Positions 33,175-34,786 of a stretch of DNA of 34,786 bases are shown here, one piece after another (the stretch's first letter is position 1; every line of letters starts with the position of its first letter). The notes below the pieces were generated by a model. The model did no database searches. It was given only the letters and a program-made list of their open reading frames with translations, and was not told the origin of the DNA. The translations under genes and the position numbers were made by a program. The stretch is from NCBI GenBank assembly GCA_944386295.1, contig CALXAO010000045.1, positions 1 to 34,786 of the forward strand. The letters run 5' to 3'. This DNA comes from an uncultured Clostridia bacterium. Its GTDB lineage: Bacteria > Bacillota > Clostridia > Oscillospirales > UBA644.

Positions 33175-33381
33175 ATGGGGAAATTTTTAATTCTTGGCGG
33201 AATTTATGCATTGCTGTTTTGGTTCTTGTTTCACAGCAAAAAATATTACGGAAAAGATCGGATTATTTGTTCGGTAATTTTGCTTCTTTCTCTTGGCTTT
33301 TGGATTCTATATATTTTGGGATACTCTGGAATTTCCTTGAATAGTCTGTTAATTCGTCTATTTAATACGGAGGGGCAGTAA
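33175..33381 (+). CDS. Small two-helix membrane protein of the ger operon (D-subunit-like)
   Basis: A 68-aa protein made almost entirely of two hydrophobic helices, residues 3-18 and 32-53, joined by a basic loop (HSKKYYGKDR), with a short polar tail. TAAGGAGAAAAAG precedes the ATG. It fills the gap between the C and B genes, and its stop shares a base with the gerB start (TAATG). Some Bacillus and Clostridia receptor operons carry a small two-helix D gene that modulates receptor activity; by size, topology and location this is likely such a protein. I cannot confirm homology from sequence alone. Confidence 0.8.
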   Translation: MGKFLILGGIYALLFWFLFHSKKYYGKDRIICSVILLLSLGFWILYILGYSGISLNSLLIRLFNTEGQ

Positions 33382-34511
33382 TGAAAGAAGGTTGTACTAT
33401 TACCCGTCTTCAGGCGGTCAGCGTAGCAATTTTGTTTTCTTTAGGGAGTTTACTGGTATTTGGCGGTGAATTTTCTGCAGGACCGGATTCCTGGCTTGCT
33501 GCCTTGGCTTGTGGGATCATTGCTTTGCCAGTTTGGTTGATTTGCGGACGCTTGTCCTCTCTATACCCAAGAAAAAGTTTATTTGAAATTTTCCTTGAGA
33601 TTTACGGAAAAGTCGGCGGTCGGATTCTAATTGCATTTTATTTAATTTATGTATTAAACTTATGTAGTACTGTGATTCGAAACTGTACGGAGTTTATGCA
33701 AATTGTTGCGTTGTCACGAACGCCGCAGATTGCAATGGCGATTCTTTTAGTGGGGCTTGCATTTTTTCTTGCGTATAAAGGCGTCGGACTGATTGGGCGA
33801 TTTTCATTTTGGAGTGCGATTCTTTGTTTTCTGGCTATTGGCGTTACAATTATTGCCGCAAGTCCGTATTTCGATATCAAATATTTAGAACCCGTCCTAG
33901 CCAACGGCATTCTCCCTGTTTTCAAAAGCGGATTGCTGGTTGCTCCCTATCGTCTTGCGGATATATTTTTAATTATTGGCGTTTTTGCTTATATGAAACA
34001 ATCCGGAAAACGTGTCCGATGGCTGCTCAGCGGTTGGGGAACGATTGTGGTAATTTCCTGCTTAGTCACGCTTATTCTTATTCTTGTTTTGGGTGTGCCT
34101 ATGGCACAAAAGCTGAATTTCCCCTTTTATGCAACGGCCTCATTAATTAATATTGGAGAATTTTTGACACAGGTAGAAGTGTTTATTTCTGGTTCTTTTT
34201 TACTAACCGGAATTGTGAAAATGAGCGTTGCATTTCATGCGGTGGATCGGGGACTTGGTCTATTATGCGGGACTACAGGTAAAGGACAGTATCTTTGGGC
34301 TATTGGTTTGTTTTGTACTGCATATTCTGCTGTACTATATGAATCCACTGTACAAATGCGTGCATTTTTGCAAATTTATATTTATCTTGCGACTCCCTTT
34401 CAATTGCTGATTCCTCTAGCAACCTGGATCTTTGCGGAAATCCGTCGAGTTCGGGAGCGGACAAGACTGGCATCTGTACTCGCTTTGAGTAATACTTCTG
34501 CTGAAAAATAA
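33381..34511 (+). CDS. Spore germination receptor B subunit, endospore germination permease
   Basis: A 376-aa polytopic membrane protein of the APC-transporter-like GerB family with about ten helices. ITRLQAVSVAILFSLGSLLV at the start, DSWLAALACGIIALPVWLIC, and LFEIFLEIYGKVGGRILIAF are typical of the first three helices. The YLEPVLANGILPVFKSG block lies in the middle, and an amphipathic charged tail (RRVRERTRL) ends it. The B subunit is the likely germinant-binding part. The order A-C-D-B differs from the A-B-C order of B. subtilis gerA. No terminator is visible after it. Confidence 0.93.
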   Translation: MKEGCTITRLQAVSVAILFSLGSLLVFGGEFSAGPDSWLAALACGIIALPVWLICGRLSSLYPRKSLFEIFLEIYGKVGGRILIAFYLIYVLNLCSTVIRNCTEFMQIVALSRTPQIAMAILLVGLAFFLAYKGVGLIGRFSFWSAILCFLAIGVTIIAASPYFDIKYLEPVLANGILPVFKSGLLVAPYRLADIFLIIGVFAYMKQSGKRVRWLLSGWGTIVVISCLVTLILILVLGVPMAQKLNFPFYATASLINIGEFLTQVEVFISGSFLLTGIVKMSVAFHAVDRGLGLLCGTTGKGQYLWAIGLFCTAYSAVLYESTVQMRAFLQIYIYLATPFQLLIPLATWIFAEIRRVRERTRLASVLALSNTSAEK

Positions 34512-34539
34512 AAAAAATCGTAATTCTTTTCTAATTGGC

Positions 34540-34568
34540 TTGACAATTGCAACAAAATGTGATACACT
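34540..34568 (+). promoter_or_regulatory. Sigma-A promoter of tRNA-Leu
   Basis: A perfect TTGACA (34540-34545), a 17-nt spacer and TACACT (34563-34568) lie 12 nt before the first base of the tRNA. This is a strong, canonical arrangement. Confidence 0.88.
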
Positions 34569-34580
34569 ATAAACGTATTA

Positions 34581-34664
34581 GCGGATGTGGCGAAATTGGC
34601 AGACGCAATAGACTTAGGATCTATCGCCTTTGGCGTGGGGGTTCAAGTCCCTTCATCCGCACCA
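34581..34664 (+). tRNA. tRNA-Leu (anticodon UAG)
   Basis: The acceptor stem GCGGATG (34581-34587) pairs perfectly with CATCCGC (34654-34660), followed by discriminator A and an encoded CCA (34662-34664). The anticodon stem ATAGA/TCTAT encloses the loop CTTAGGA with anticodon TAG (34615-34617). A long variable arm, CGCC-TTT-GGCG, marks a class II tRNA as expected for leucine. The T loop is TTCAAGT with two G-T wobbles in its stem. It decodes CUA and possibly other CUN codons. Confidence 0.97.
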
Positions 34665-34669
34665 TCAAA

Positions 34670-34692
34670 GGGCTACAAAAAAGATGTAGCCC
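34670..34692. repeat. First hairpin after tRNA-Leu
   Basis: GGGCTACA (34670-34677) pairs with TGTAGCCC (34685-34692) around a 7-nt A-rich loop. No T-run follows. It starts 6 nt after the tRNA CCA and may act in 3' trimming of the precursor. Confidence 0.6.
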
Positions 34693-34693
34693 C

Positions 34694-34722
34694 CGAAACC
34701 CCCGATTTTATCGGGGGTTTCG
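34694..34722 (+). terminator. Second hairpin after tRNA-Leu, likely terminator
   Basis: CGAAACCCCCGAT (34694-34706) and ATCGGGGGTTTCG (34710-34722) form a 13-bp perfect stem with a TTT loop. The GGGGGTTT right arm can act as a short GC-rich stem plus U-tract; the sequence after the full stem is CCGTTTCT. The remaining 64 nt of the window show no feature I can support. Confidence 0.6.
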
Positions 34723-34786
34723 CCGTTTCTACGTCAGAAAAAACAGCAAGCGATTTTGTAGATGTGAAAAAGATACTTTTCCCTTT

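Overview
The window comes from a Gram-positive, endospore-forming anaerobe of the class Clostridia, probably Oscillospirales/Ruminococcaceae-like. The evidence is a full spoIIIA operon, a three-gene clostridial spoVA operon (AC-AD-AE only), a GerA-type receptor operon, hprK, whiA, and an IspH-ribosomal protein S1 fusion. The assignment is inferred from gene content and order; no taxonomic search was run. Every confident gene lies on the + strand. Many stop/start junctions overlap, from 1 nt (TAATG) and 4 nt (ATGA, GTGA) up to 68 nt.

Layout. 1-375: decayed 3' end of an IS1182-like transposase with two hairpins. 399-2348: sigma-G-type promoter, spoVAC-spoVAD-spoVAE and a strong terminator; this is the DPA channel operon of the forespore. 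2423-7162: spoIIIAA to spoIIIAH, the mother-cell half of the feeding-tube (A-Q) complex. 7202-17672: a housekeeping run behind an extended -10 sigma-A promoter, holding Asp23/YqhY, nusB, a TsaD paralogue, xseA, xseB, ispA, tlyA, nadK, argR, recN and valS. Compared with Bacillus subtilis it lacks accB-accC, folD and dxs at this locus. 17718-22250: a second promoter, then a BaiN/YhiN-type flavoprotein, cmk, plsC and the ispH-rpsA fusion, closed by a terminator. 22364-29796: hprK, murB, whiA, dnaE, an unrecognised 117-aa protein and a DUF218 (ElyC/SanA/YdcF-type) membrane protein. The rapZ and mgfK/yvcK genes that usually precede whiA are absent. 29859-30362: a lone flavin reductase-like gene with its own possible promoter and terminator. 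30445-34511: a germinant receptor operon in the order A, C, small two-helix protein, B. 34540-34722: tRNA-Leu(UAG) with its own promoter and two downstream hairpins.

The sporulation genes make biological sense together: spoIIIA builds the channel that supports late forespore gene expression, SpoVA loads and later releases dipicolinic acid, and the Ger receptor triggers that release. The remaining genes are core replication, repair, translation, isoprenoid and cell-wall functions. I found no CRISPR array, prophage, defence island, biosynthetic cluster or other obviously new multi-gene system. The points most worth a second look are the TsaD paralogue in the folD position, the 117-aa gene after dnaE, the small Ger-operon protein, the missing rapZ/mgfK pair, and a dyad inside a possible sporulation promoter ahead of the flavin reductase.
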